DNA from: Bradyrhizobium sp. AT1
Lineage (GTDB): Bacteria; Pseudomonadota; Alphaproteobacteria; Rhizobiales; Xanthobacteraceae
Direction of reading: 5' to 3'
Assembly: GCF_001590795.1 (NCBI RefSeq)
Contig: NZ_JXDL01000001.1
Span: 2,603,163 to 2,667,162 of the forward strand
Length of the DNA stretch: 64,000 bases
Shown: positions 36,896 through 46,083 of the stretch, one piece after another
How the letters are laid out: the number at the start of each line of letters is the position of its first letter
Position numbering within the stretch: position 1 is the first letter of the stretch
Notes under the pieces: model-generated
The model's input: the letters and a program-made list of their open reading frames with translations, nothing else
Told to the model about the DNA's origin: nothing
The model's database searches: none
Made by a program: the position numbers and the translations under genes

Positions 36896-38227
36896 CTACA
36901 GGTCCAGCGGCTTGAGCAGATCGATCAGATGCGGCTTGTCGGGATCGACGATCACCACTTTCCCGGCGAGCTTGGGATTGTTTTTGAAGAGAGCGGCAAG
37001 GCTGTGTTTTGCCGGCGACCAATTCTCCCTGACCGGCTTTTTTGACGCCGGATTTTTCTTCTTTCTGGCCTTTTCTTTGGCTTGCTCCTTTTCCCAGTCT
37101 GCTTGTCGCGCGATATCTATTTCCTCGACCGGATACGTAAGGTGGATCGTGTAGTCAGCGTCGGCGCCCCGAGCCTGCAGCAGCATCTCGAGCGTGGCAC
37201 GTTCGGGATTGCCATGCTCGCCATCCCCGGAGAAGACGTAGTGATCGGCCGGCAGGCGGTTGAAGAAGATCGTCTCCATGTTGTTGTCGCTGCCGTGGTG
37301 CGGAACCTTCAAGAGATCAACGTGCTTCTTGCCGCCCGCTTTCAACAGCCCGGCCTGCTCCATTCCCTCCAAAATCTTGTCGCCTCGGGCGTCGCCCGTC
37401 AGCAGCATCGTCTTGCCCCCGAGTTCGGCGAGGACGACGATGCTGGACAGGTTCGGAATGGATTCGTCGACGAAAGCCGCCAGCGCGGCTTCGGGCGATT
37501 TCTTTTTCTTCTCCTTTTGCGCGCGCAGCCATTTGTCATGCTCTTCCTGCAAGGCCAGCAGTTCCGGCTGCATCGGCCCAACCACCGTTATCGTCAGATC
37601 GCCGAGCGTCACTGGCTTCGCGGTTTCGGCCGCAAGGATCAGCTTGCCCTTGAATTTGTGGTTGGGCTTCCAGCCGAGGGCCTTGGCATCGTCCCGCAAG
37701 GTGCGCCCCTGCGGAATGCTGGACAGCACTTCGACCGTTTGATGCATATCCTCGTTTTCGATGGCGGTCTCATCCCTGAGCATGCTCTGCCCGATGCTGG
37801 CCAGCACGCTTCCGGAATCCAGGCCCGCCTCGCCTCCCGCGGCCGTCGCCTCGACCGAGGCGACGCCAAAACCCGCCACCAACTGATCGGGCTTGGTCTT
37901 GAGCAAGTCGTCGAAACTGTTGTGCCACAGGCTGGTCACGGCGAGACGCACGTCGGGGCTGTTGGTGCGCTGCTCCCTGGTGAGGTCGAGAATTCCCTTG
38001 ATGTGGTCGTCGTCGACATGACTTACCATGACGACGTCGACCGGTAGCGCCTCCTCGCCCAGATCGCGTGTTTCATGGATCTTTTGCAGCCGCGGCTTGA
38101 GAAAGGGCTCGTACACATCCGAGGGACCGCCATCGATCAAGATCAGATGTGGATCCTGCTCCGATCCGAAATGAAGCATCAGACAATCGCCCTTGCGCGC
38201 CCGCAAGACATCGAGACTGAAGAACAT
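36896..38227 (-). CDS. ComEC/Rec2-like metallo-beta-lactamase hydrolase
   Basis: A 443-residue soluble MBL-fold enzyme. Its zinc motif SHVDDDHIKG (His70, Asp72, Asp74, His75) is the ComEC/Rec2 form, followed by LLTGDARGD and the late motif VPHHGSDNN. ComEC-type domains outside competence proteins are presumed nucleases or phosphodiesterases. A Lys/Glu-rich insertion (about 275-290, QKEKKKKSPE) and a basic segment near 390-410 are unusual. There is no signal peptide or membrane part. It is the last gene of a three-gene unit, 11 bp after the subtilisin-like protease, and may be a partner or effector there (inference). Confidence 0.87.
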   Translation of the reverse strand: MFFSLDVLRARKGDCLMLHFGSEQDPHLILIDGGPSDVYEPFLKPRLQKIHETRDLGEEALPVDVVMVSHVDDDHIKGILDLTREQRTNSPDVRLAVTSLWHNSFDDLLKTKPDQLVAGFGVASVEATAAGGEAGLDSGSVLASIGQSMLRDETAIENEDMHQTVEVLSSIPQGRTLRDDAKALGWKPNHKFKGKLILAAETAKPVTLGDLTITVVGPMQPELLALQEEHDKWLRAQKEKKKKSPEAALAAFVDESIPNLSSIVVLAELGGKTMLLTGDARGDKILEGMEQAGLLKAGGKKHVDLLKVPHHGSDNNMETIFFNRLPADHYVFSGDGEHGNPERATLEMLLQARGADADYTIHLTYPVEEIDIARQADWEKEQAKEKARKKKNPASKKPVRENWSPAKHSLAALFKNNPKLAGKVVIVDPDKPHLIDLLKPLDL

Positions 38228-38238
38228 GTCCGCCTCCC

Positions 38239-40350
38239 CTAAATGGATTGAAAGGCGCGCAGCACGTCGAGCATGCCGTGGCCCTGGAAACTTCGTTCGC
38301 GACCGAGATCGGTCGCGCTCTCGCACAGGATGCGCTTGACCCGCCGAGGCTGGCCGATCAGTTCCTCGTAGCGCGCCAGCAGCATCGCCGCGGCGCCACT
38401 GACGTGCGGCGCGGCCATGCTGGTACCGGATTCAGGGCCCCATTCCTGGTGATTGCCTCCGATGATGCATGATTGCACCCGCTCCCCCGGCGCCACCAGA
38501 TCGGGCTTGAGGCGACCATCGCCCGTCGGGCCGCGGCTCGAGAAGAAGCTCACGCCATAGGTGTGCGGCCAATTGCCGTGCGTGGACCCGACCGTGATGA
38601 CGCTCTCGCTATTTCCGGGATCCGTGATGCTGAACGCGGCATAGCTTTCGAAAACGCCGCCGTCGGTGGTCGTGAGCTTCTGGAAGCCGCGATTACCCGC
38701 CGCGGCCACGACCACGACCCCGCTCTCCACGAGCCTCTCGCATTCGTTGCACACCGGCGTGCGCCCACAGGCGTAATTGCGAACGTTGTGCGGGATCGAC
38801 AGGCTGAGATTGGCGCCGTGAATCGTGATGTAGTTGTGCCGTTCGTTCACGTAGCGGATGTATTGCAGAGCGGCGATGACCGCGAATTCAGTGTCATCGA
38901 TGGTCTTGCCCAGAACGCGGAAATCGTAGATGCGGATGTCGGGACACATCCCGTCGGGATGGCCAGTCCTGCGTCCATCGGCGCCGATGATGCCCGCGAC
39001 GTGGGTACCATGCAGACTGACCGGCTGCGGCGGGTTCTTGAGCGTGATCAGCTTTTCGACGACCCCCCAGTTGATGGGACGCTTTGCCCTTGCGTTCGCG
39101 GCAATCTCCTTCAGATAGTCCGACGCCACGGCGGGTTCGATGCCGGCGGCATTCGCAATGTCCTCGAGTTCGGCCGCGGCGATGTCGCCCTCGTCGTTGC
39201 TGACGATCTCGCGAATTCTCGTGAAGTCGAACGTCTTCCTGACGCGCGATCTGTCGGGGTTGTCGTGCTCGGCGAAGGCCTCGTGGTCGGCGTCGATGCC
39301 GGAATCGAGCACCGCCCAAATGATGTTCTTGCAGTTCACTTTGAACAGGGAGTGCGCGGCATCGGCCTTCACGGCTGGCACGGAGCGGTCGAGCGCCGCC
39401 GCCGCGACGCGGTTGAGCGAGACCTGGAAGATGTAGCCTTCGCTCCCGGCTTCGTCGTCGTCGGGATCGTCCGATGCAAGCGCTTTGGGATTGGCCTGAA
39501 TCACTCCGTAAAGCTCGAACATGCCCGCGATGATTTCGGGGACGTGGGGCAGATAGGCGCGGAATGCCTCATCGATCTGCAGCCGCGGCAGATGCGGTAC
39601 CGGCTCAGGCGGGGCGCTGCCCGGAATGGTCGGACGCTCGAGCTTGCCGATCCAATAAATCAAGCCCGCGAGCGCGATGTACCTTTCGAGTGACGTAAAA
39701 TTCCTATGATCGTCGCCGCGCTGATCGGGCTCTCGTTGGAGCAACGCGTACAGGTTGGCCTGGTCGATCTTCAGTATTCGTTCCTGAAGCTTCGACTGGC
39801 TCCACCATTGCGTCAGAGGCACGAGGATGCGGAGCACTTCGTCGAAATACAGCCTCGCTCCCACGAGGCCCTGCAGATAGGCGACCTTCGCCCTCACCTT
39901 CGGCCGCTTCGATGGCGGTGGATTTTCGGCCTGGCGCTCCTGCTGGCGCAGATCTATCCCCCGCGGGATGATTTGGGCAACGGCCGCGGCCGTGACGTTC
40001 TTGTGCGGTGTTATCAACACGTCCTGAACGAGGCCCGGATCAAGCGCATAGGCGGCCCAGACGTCACCCAGCAAGGGGGAATCCTGGAGCACGCGGCGGT
40101 CGTCGACCGGACCTAACAGGATATGCTCGACGAGTTCCGCCGGAACCGAGAACTGCAGGGGCCTGTCCGCCTTGGTGGCAGCATCGCTCGGCGGAGGCTG
40201 CGCCGTGCCGGACTGCGGCTTGGCAGCCGGTGCATTTTCAGCTGCGCTCGAACCGGATTCGGCTCCCTCCGTCGCGGTCGATAGGGGCGCATCTGCCGAT
40301 TTCGGCGTGCCCCGACGCGATCCGCGTCCCTGCTTGCGTTGCTTTGCCAC
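38239..40350 (-). CDS. Subtilisin-like (S8) serine protease with a long N-terminal region
   Basis: A 703-residue S8 peptidase with the full triad: Asp349 (AVLDSGID), His447 (HGTHVAG), Ser644 (GTSMAAPHVSG), and the oxyanion Asn553 (AAAGN). There is no secretion signal. The first 60 residues are a basic, low-complexity tail, and residues about 65-330 are a helical region of unknown fold that could be a recognition or inhibitory domain. An insertion of about 60 residues lies between the Asp and His motifs, and C528, C534 and C537 form a close cysteine group. Probably cytoplasmic, which fits a regulated protease in a conflict-type module. It lies between the patatin and MBL genes with gaps of 15 and 11 bp. 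Confidence 0.92.
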   Translation of the reverse strand: MAKQRKQGRGSRRGTPKSADAPLSTATEGAESGSSAAENAPAAKPQSGTAQPPPSDAATKADRPLQFSVPAELVEHILLGPVDDRRVLQDSPLLGDVWAAYALDPGLVQDVLITPHKNVTAAAVAQIIPRGIDLRQQERQAENPPPSKRPKVRAKVAYLQGLVGARLYFDEVLRILVPLTQWWSQSKLQERILKIDQANLYALLQREPDQRGDDHRNFTSLERYIALAGLIYWIGKLERPTIPGSAPPEPVPHLPRLQIDEAFRAYLPHVPEIIAGMFELYGVIQANPKALASDDPDDDEAGSEGYIFQVSLNRVAAAALDRSVPAVKADAAHSLFKVNCKNIIWAVLDSGIDADHEAFAEHDNPDRSRVRKTFDFTRIREIVSNDEGDIAAAELEDIANAAGIEPAVASDYLKEIAANARAKRPINWGVVEKLITLKNPPQPVSLHGTHVAGIIGADGRRTGHPDGMCPDIRIYDFRVLGKTIDDTEFAVIAALQYIRYVNERHNYITIHGANLSLSIPHNVRNYACGRTPVCNECERLVESGVVVVAAAGNRGFQKLTTTDGGVFESYAAFSITDPGNSESVITVGSTHGNWPHTYGVSFFSSRGPTGDGRLKPDLVAPGERVQSCIIGGNHQEWGPESGTSMAAPHVSGAAAMLLARYEELIGQPRRVKRILCESATDLGRERSFQGHGMLDVLRAFQSI

Positions 40351-40365
40351 GTTCGGACCTCTGCG

Positions 40366-41499
40366 TCAGACCCCAGACTGCGGATAGGGAAAGGCCGGCG
40401 GCGGCCCGACCGCCGCGACATGCTTGCGCACAGCCGCATCGCAAACCGCGTAACCCCAGTTGATCAGCTGTTCCTGGGTCTTCGGGTCGAGCTTCTTCAG
40501 CCGCGTCGGCAGTTCGGCAAGCCGCATCGTGCGATCCAGCGGACAGTTGAGTGCATCCGGCAGCTGGTAATCGGTAATGTCGGTGCGGATGCCCCAATAG
40601 GCGCCCTTGCGCGTTCCCGACTTGAAGGAGTCGACGACCTGGCGCTTGCGCAGAGAACGCACTTGGTTGTCGATCAGGTTGAGAACTCTGTAGGAATGCC
40701 GCGGCCAGTCCGTCTCCGGCTGCTCCTCCTCTCGGGTCTTGCCGCCGGCATCACTGACCAGAACGGTCTGGTGCCGCTTCCATGCTGTCTCCAACCCGAG
40801 ATTGTCATAGACCCCGCCGTCGCTGAGAACGACGCGCGTCGTGAATGGCGGTCGCTGGAGATCGAGCCCGGTACCCGGCACGAAGTCCGTGTCCTTCAGA
40901 TGCAGTTCAAACGGGGACAGGACCGGCGGAAACGCGGACGACGCAGCGACCGCCTGCGCCAGGGGAATCCTCGGATTCTTCACCTCGCCAACCCGATAGT
41001 CGCGCATATAGGGCTTCATGAAACGCCAGAGAACGCCCGATTGCACATTGGTTGCGTTGATCACGAAGCGCGGTTCGTCAGGCATGTCCTGCAACGTCTT
41101 GCCGTGAAACAGGTGATCGTCGTACGCCTCGGCGATACGGTCGCCGATGCTGCCCGGTAACAGCGCGCCCAGGATGACCGACTCGGCATCGATCGTGATG
41201 CCGGCGAAGGCGCGCAACGGCGCGACAAACTTAGGAATGAAATGGCTGTTGACGCTGCCGGGTTTGAAACTGAGGCCGGGCCACGCCAGCGCCAACATGC
41301 CGGCAGTGATCGACCCGCCTGAAACGCTCGATATGCGCTTGACGCCCTCCAGCAGCCCCGTCTCGTAGAGGCGCCAAAGGACGCCGATGTGAAACACCAT
41401 CGCGCGATATCCTCCACCGGAAAGGCAGAGCGCGGTGGTCGGTTCTGGTGGCTTGCTCTCGTCGTCGGTCGGTATCGGGTGAACCGGGTCAGTATTCAT
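40366..41499 (-). CDS. Patatin-like phospholipase
   Basis: A 377-residue patatin-family acyl hydrolase. The glycine-rich oxyanion motif SGGGYRAM (about 27-34), the nucleophile Ser60 in SSVSGGS and the catalytic Asp in LSDGGVYDNLG are all present, giving the Ser-Asp dyad. The residue two before Ser60 is Ser rather than Gly, as in other bacterial SSVSGGS-type patatins. There is no signal peptide, so it probably acts on the cell's own membrane. It leads the unit patatin, S8 protease, MBL. The 136-bp region before it is AT-rich compared with the rest of the window. Confidence 0.93.
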   Translation of the reverse strand: MNTDPVHPIPTDDESKPPEPTTALCLSGGGYRAMVFHIGVLWRLYETGLLEGVKRISSVSGGSITAGMLALAWPGLSFKPGSVNSHFIPKFVAPLRAFAGITIDAESVILGALLPGSIGDRIAEAYDDHLFHGKTLQDMPDEPRFVINATNVQSGVLWRFMKPYMRDYRVGEVKNPRIPLAQAVAASSAFPPVLSPFELHLKDTDFVPGTGLDLQRPPFTTRVVLSDGGVYDNLGLETAWKRHQTVLVSDAGGKTREEEQPETDWPRHSYRVLNLIDNQVRSLRKRQVVDSFKSGTRKGAYWGIRTDITDYQLPDALNCPLDRTMRLAELPTRLKKLDPKTQEQLINWGYAVCDAAVRKHVAAVGPPPAFPYPQSGV

Positions 41500-41635
41500 C
41501 GGACCCCTCAAAAATTTAGGGTACCTCAATAACTTGCAACAACCTGAATAATTATCGTCTTAAATCTACAACCACCTTAGCGCTTCAACTTTTGAATGTG
41601 AAGTGCCTCGGCGTGCGACCGCTGCGCACAGCGGC
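41500..41635 (-). promoter_or_regulatory. AT-rich region before the patatin unit
   Basis: About 80 bp (41505-41585) is markedly A/T-rich in an otherwise GC-rich window and must contain the promoter of the patatin-protease-MBL unit. Hexamer pairs can be drawn, but none leaves room for the GAGGGG Shine-Dalgarno just before the ATG, so no exact promoter is called. Confidence 0.4.
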
Positions 41636-42145
41636 TCAGGGCCGCTTCTTCAGGCGGGCCCGCTTCGGCAGCAGTGCCGGCCATTGCACGATGTGGTCCT
41701 CGAGTTCCTCGTCGGGGGTGTCCTCCTCGCTGCCCTCGACCCGGCCACGTACGGAGACGCCGGCCTCATGCACGGTATTGGGATCGCCGGAGACCAGCGG
41801 ATGCCACCAATAGAGGTCACGGCCCTCGGCGACGAGCTTGTAGCCACAGCTCGGCGGCAGCCAGTTCAGGGTGCGGACATTGGCCGGGGTCAGACGGACG
41901 CAATCCGGAACCTTGTCTGACCGATTCGGATAGTCCTTGCAGCCGCAGCTCATCCCATCGAGCAGCTTGCAGCCGATATGGGTGAAATAGATGTGCCCGG
42001 TGTCCTCGTCCTCGAGCTTGTTCAGGCAGCAGCGGCCGCAGCCGTCGCACAGGCTTTCCCATTCGGGCCCCGACATCTCTTCCAAGGTCTTGGTTTTCCA
42101 GAAGAATCCTTCCTGGCTTGAAGGTCGTTTGGGAGCTGCGGTCAT
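41636..42145 (-). CDS. YcgN/YkgJ family cysteine-cluster protein (UPF0260)
   Basis: A 169-residue protein with a conserved set of cysteines: [12 protein letters not shown] (about 32-43), [23 protein letters not shown] and SCGYKL. This matches the UPF0260/YcgN family, which is thought to bind zinc or an iron-sulphur cluster; the function is unknown. The C-terminal quarter is acidic then basic and ends KRARLKKRP. The start at 42145 is chosen because it gives the family's short N-terminus. It is divergent from the PBP1A gene. Confidence 0.9.
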   Translation of the reverse strand: MTAAPKRPSSQEGFFWKTKTLEEMSGPEWESLCDGCGRCCLNKLEDEDTGHIYFTHIGCKLLDGMSCGCKDYPNRSDKVPDCVRLTPANVRTLNWLPPSCGYKLVAEGRDLYWWHPLVSGDPNTVHEAGVSVRGRVEGSEEDTPDEELEDHIVQWPALLPKRARLKKRP

Positions 42146-42437
42146 GCGCCTCAACAAGATTCGAAAGAGTGACGGCGAAGGTCATCTAGGGCGAGCGGCC
42201 GGGGTGGTGCAAGCAATGCGCCTTTGAGGCCCGTAATGACCCGGGGTCAATTCAGCCTGTTGTTCAAAATCGCGAGCGTGACCATTGGTTTATGGCCCCC
42301 GCTCGGCTAGAAGGAACAGCAAGTCCCTCGGATGCCGGCCGGGCGCCTTGGGTTTGCCGCAACATTCCCCCAAGACGTCTCGATGCCGCCCCGGCCGGGT
42401 GCTTGAACGCTTTCGAAGCGAGCCTCAAGGGTTCTAG

Positions 42438-44726
42438 GTGCGCCAGATCATACCACCGCATTGGAAGCAGAGGATCCGGAATTTCTTCCTGGATCTCGAT
42501 GCGCGCATCGACTCCTCGCTGTTCTCCTCGGCCAAGGGCATCCGCGAGCTCTACGAGCGCTATTCGACCTTCATGGACCGCTTCTATGTCGGGCGGTGGA
42601 AGCGCTGGGTGTTCATCGAGCCGCTGTCGGAGGCCGCGACCTTGGGCCTCGGCGGCCTGGTCGTGATGCTGACCCTCGCCATCCCCGCCTTCCGCGAGAC
42701 CGCGGACGAGGACTGGCTGAAGAAGTCCGACCTCGCGGTGACCTTCCTCGATCGCTACGGCAACCCGATCGGCAGCCGCGGCATCAAGCACAACGACTCG
42801 ATCCCGCTGGAAGATTTTCCTGACGTGCTGATCAAGGCGACGCTGGCGACCGAAGACCGCCGCTTCTACGAGCATTTCGGCATCGACATCGCCGGCACCG
42901 CGCGCGCCCTCGTCACCAACGCGCAGGCAGGCGGCGTCCGCCAGGGCGGCTCCTCGATCACCCAGCAGCTCGCCAAGAACCTGTTCCTGAGCAACGAGCG
43001 CACCATCGAGCGCAAGGTCAACGAGGCCTTCCTCGCGGTCTGGCTGGAATGGCGCCTGACCAAGAACGAGATCCTCAAGCTGTATCTCGACCGCGCCTAT
43101 ATGGGCGGCGGCACCTTCGGCGTCGACGGCGCGGCGCATTTCTACTTCAACAAATCCGCCCGCGACGTGACGCTGGCGGAAGCTGCGATGCTCGCCGGCC
43201 TGTTCAAGGCGCCGACCAAATACGCTCCCCACATCAACCTGCCCGCGGCGCGTGCCCGCGCCAACGTCGTGCTCGACAACCTCGTCGATGCCGGCTTCAT
43301 GACCGAGGGCCAGGTGTTCGGTGCCCGCCGCAATCCGGCCTTCGCCGTCGACCGCCGCGACGAGGCTTCGCCGAACTACTATCTCGACTACGCCTTCGAC
43401 GAGATGCGCAAGCTGGTCGACACCTTCCCGAAGTCGTACACCGAGCGCGTCTTCGTGGTGCGCCTCGCCATCGACACCAACGTGCAGAAGGCCGCGGAGG
43501 ACGCGGTGGAGAACCAGCTGCGCCAGTTCGGCCGCGACTATCACGCGACGCAGGCCGCAACCGTCGTGTCCGATCTCGACGGCGGCATCCGCGCCATGGT
43601 CGGCGGCCGCGACTATGGCGCCAGCCAGTTCAACCGCGCCACCGACGCCTATCGCCAGCCGGGTTCGTCGTTCAAGCCTTATGTCTACACCACCGCGCTG
43701 CTCAACGGCTTCACGCCGAACTCGATCGTGGTCGACGGCCCGGTCTGCATCGGCAATTGGTGCCCGCAGAACTATGGCCATTCCTATTCCGGCTCGGTGA
43801 CGCTGACGCAGGCGATCACGCGCTCGATCAACGTGGTGCCGGTGAAGCTGTCGATCGCGATCGGCCAGAAGAACGAGCCCAAGGCGTCGAACCCGGCCAA
43901 GGTCGGCCGCGCCAAGATCGTCGAGGTCGCGCGCCGCTTCGGCCTCAAGGCCCCCCTGCCCGACACGCCGTCGCTGCCGATCGGCTCGGACGAAGTCACC
44001 GTGCTCGAGCACGCGGTCGCTTATGCGACCTTCCCCAACCGCGGCAAGGCGGTGACGCCGCATTCCGTGCTGGAAGTGCGCACCGGCGCGGGTGATCTCG
44101 TCTGGCGCTGGGACCGCGACGGGCCGAAGCCGCGACAGGCGATCCCCGCCTCGGTCGCCGCCGACATGGCCGGCATGATGAGCCACGTCGTCAGCGAAGG
44201 CACCGCGCGCCGCGCCGCGCTCGACGGCATTCCGACCGCGGGCAAAACAGGCACGACCAACGCGTATCGCGACGCCTGGTTCGTCGGCTACACCGGCAAT
44301 TTCACCTGCGCGGTGTGGTACGGCAACGACGACTATTCGCCGACCAACCGCATGACCGGCGGCTCGCTGCCGGCGCAGACCTGGCACGACATCATGCTCG
44401 CGGCGCATCAGGGCGTCGAGGTCCGGGAGATCCCCGGCATCGGCATGGGCCAGAAGCTGCCGCCGCAGCATGTCAGCAACGCCCAGGCCAACGCGGCGCC
44501 GAAGGTGCTGGAGACCAAGCCGGGTCCGCCGCCGGTGCTGACCAAGCGCGGCGCCGACATCCTGGTGCGCGTCGAGAAGCTGCTCGATGACGCCGCCAAG
44601 ACGGCCAAGAAATCGGCGGATGCCGACACCAAGCCAGCCGGGCCGTCCTCGGCGACGAGCGCACTCGCCTTCCCGCAGAACTATGCGGAAGAGAATGCCA
44701 ACGCCTCCGTCCCGCGCAAGAACTGA
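42438..44726 (+). CDS. Penicillin-binding protein 1A (bifunctional glycosyltransferase/transpeptidase)
   Basis: Class A PBP of 762 residues that polymerises and cross-links peptidoglycan at the inner membrane. After a cytoplasmic N-terminal region comes one membrane helix (about 66-85). The GT51 domain has the catalytic Glu in TEDRRFYEHFG, then GGSSITQQLAKNLF and RKVNEAFLAVWLE. The transpeptidase domain has SxxK in PGSSFKPY, SxN in RSINVVP and KTGTT. The start is a GTG at 42438 with a weak ribosome site. The Ala/Lys-rich C-terminal tail after about 700 is unstructured. It belongs to the PBP1A-like group common in alphaproteobacteria. Confidence 0.95.
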   Translation: MRQIIPPHWKQRIRNFFLDLDARIDSSLFSSAKGIRELYERYSTFMDRFYVGRWKRWVFIEPLSEAATLGLGGLVVMLTLAIPAFRETADEDWLKKSDLAVTFLDRYGNPIGSRGIKHNDSIPLEDFPDVLIKATLATEDRRFYEHFGIDIAGTARALVTNAQAGGVRQGGSSITQQLAKNLFLSNERTIERKVNEAFLAVWLEWRLTKNEILKLYLDRAYMGGGTFGVDGAAHFYFNKSARDVTLAEAAMLAGLFKAPTKYAPHINLPAARARANVVLDNLVDAGFMTEGQVFGARRNPAFAVDRRDEASPNYYLDYAFDEMRKLVDTFPKSYTERVFVVRLAIDTNVQKAAEDAVENQLRQFGRDYHATQAATVVSDLDGGIRAMVGGRDYGASQFNRATDAYRQPGSSFKPYVYTTALLNGFTPNSIVVDGPVCIGNWCPQNYGHSYSGSVTLTQAITRSINVVPVKLSIAIGQKNEPKASNPAKVGRAKIVEVARRFGLKAPLPDTPSLPIGSDEVTVLEHAVAYATFPNRGKAVTPHSVLEVRTGAGDLVWRWDRDGPKPRQAIPASVAADMAGMMSHVVSEGTARRAALDGIPTAGKTGTTNAYRDAWFVGYTGNFTCAVWYGNDDYSPTNRMTGGSLPAQTWHDIMLAAHQGVEVREIPGIGMGQKLPPQHVSNAQANAAPKVLETKPGPPPVLTKRGADILVRVEKLLDDAAKTAKKSADADTKPAGPSSATSALAFPQNYAEENANASVPRKN

Positions 44727-44735
44727 TCGAAACAA

Positions 44736-45314
44736 GTGCGTCTGATCCTGATCACATTGACGGCGCTCCTTCTCGCAGGCGTGGTTGGCGTCGGCGCGAC
44801 CTGGATGACGACAACGCGTGGCACCGAGATCGGCGCGCTGACGATCGGCGCCTGGACCGCGCGGCCGCGCACCGGCACCGCCGATGTCGATCCCTATTCG
44901 CGCGCCACCATCGTGCGCAACGGCGAGCTGCCGATCGGCACCGGCGACGGCGTCGCCTTCACCGCCACCACCGACGACAAGAAGAAGGCGCTCGACGGCC
45001 GCTGCGACGTGATCGTCTCCGGCGTGACGCCGCCGGCGCGGTTCTGGACGCTGACGCTGTACGACCGCAAGGGCCACCTCGTCGCCAACTCGCTGCAGCG
45101 CTACGGCTTCACCAGCCAGGAGATCGTGCGGTCCTCCGACGGATCGTTCGAGATCCGCATCGCCTCGCGCTCGCGCGCCGGCAACTGGCTGCCGACCGGC
45201 GGCATCGAGCGCTACGCGCTGATGCTGCGCCTCTACGATACCCCGGTCGGGGTGGCGACGCGCACCCAGCGCGATGCGCCGATGCCCTCCATCGCGACGG
45301 TGGGCTGCTCATGA
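44736..45314 (+). CDS. DUF1214 domain protein, membrane-anchored
   Basis: A 192-residue protein with one N-terminal membrane helix or uncleaved signal (LILITLTALLLAGVVGVGAT). The rest matches DUF1214: TADVDPYSRATIVRNGELPIG, FWTLTLYDRKGHLVAN and the C-terminal GNWLPTGG. Members are usually found with DUF1254, as here. The function is not established. The GTG at 44736 lies 9 bp after the PBP1A stop, and its stop codon overlaps the next ATG by 4 bp. Confidence 0.88.
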   Translation: MRLILITLTALLLAGVVGVGATWMTTTRGTEIGALTIGAWTARPRTGTADVDPYSRATIVRNGELPIGTGDGVAFTATTDDKKKALDGRCDVIVSGVTPPARFWTLTLYDRKGHLVANSLQRYGFTSQEIVRSSDGSFEIRIASRSRAGNWLPTGGIERYALMLRLYDTPVGVATRTQRDAPMPSIATVGCS

Positions 45315-45895
45315 TCCGGCTCTTGTTCACCGTCGTTGCCGGCATCGTGCTGGGTCTCGTGGTCCACCTCGTCAGCGTGCTGGCGCTGCCGCGGATCGCG
45401 ACGCAGGACGCTTATTCGCGGCTGACGCCGATGACCAAACTCAACGGCGTCAGCCAGCTTCCGCTCGCCGATCCCCAGACCTCGCCGATGCCGTTCATGG
45501 ACCCGGCCTTCGCGCTGGCGATCTGCCGCTACGACCTCACAAGCGGGCCGATCAAGCTGACGGTGCCGGTGAGCCAGGCCTACACTTCGGTGTCGTTCTA
45601 CACCCGCAACGAGATCGCCTATTACGCCATCAACGACCGCTCGGCGGGTCGCAAGGTGATCGAGCTCGATTTGATGACGGAGGCGCAGCACAACGAGCTG
45701 CCTGAGGACGAAGAGGTCACCGCGGCCGACCGCCTGATCATCGACTCTCCCTCGACCACCGGCCTGATCGTAATGAAGGCGCTCGCTCCCGAGCCCGGCC
45801 TGATGCCGCAGGCGCAGGCAACGCTTGCGGCCGCGAGCTGCGGACCGCAGACCGAGCAGCCCGCCAAGGCCGAGGCGCCGCGCGGCCGGCGGTGA
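45311..45895 (+). CDS. DUF1254 domain protein, membrane-anchored
   Basis: A 194-residue protein with an N-terminal helix (LLFTVVAGIVLGLVVHLVSV). The body fits a short DUF1254 form: DAYSRLTPMTKLNGVSQLP, DPAFALAICRYDL and YTSVSFYTRNEIAYYAIND. The C-terminal 30 residues are Ala/Pro-rich. Its ATG overlaps the DUF1214 stop (ATGA), so the two are made together and probably form a pair at the periplasmic face. The link to PBP1A is by position only. Confidence 0.87.
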   Translation: MIRLLFTVVAGIVLGLVVHLVSVLALPRIATQDAYSRLTPMTKLNGVSQLPLADPQTSPMPFMDPAFALAICRYDLTSGPIKLTVPVSQAYTSVSFYTRNEIAYYAINDRSAGRKVIELDLMTEAQHNELPEDEEVTAADRLIIDSPSTTGLIVMKALAPEPGLMPQAQATLAAASCGPQTEQPAKAEAPRGRR

Positions 45896-45924
45896 GGCGC
45901 GGCTGGCTCGGCAGCCTCATAACC

Positions 45925-46045
45925 AAAAGTGCGAAAACAACCCCATGCACAGTAGCGGGGGCATTGAAATCATTGGGGTCTTCAGTCGTCGATGACGACA
46001 CGATGGCTCGCAATGACGCTGCTTTGACCCGTCGGGCAAAACGCA
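45925..46045. repeat. Dispersed intergenic repeat with AACAACCCCATGCACAGTAG and GACCCGTCGGGCAAAAC
   Basis: The phrases AACAACCCCATGCACAGTAG and TTGACCCGTCGGGCAAAAC match sequence I remember from many intergenic sites in Bradyrhizobium and Rhodopseudomonas. No gene is present between the convergent DUF1254 and ABC ATPase genes. Confidence 0.5.
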
Positions 46046-46083
46046 GGCAGAACGGCATCATCGCGAGGAACGCTCCTCCCCGA

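Noticed and set aside
41513..41542. TTGTTG/TAAATT hexamers on the minus strand as promoter of the patatin gene
   Set aside because: The predicted transcript start would remove most of the GAGGGG ribosome site, so this exact pair is unlikely.
42264..45077. A 937-codon minus-strand frame opposite the PBP1A gene
   Set aside because: PBP1A on the plus strand has all glycosyltransferase and transpeptidase motifs; the antisense product has none.
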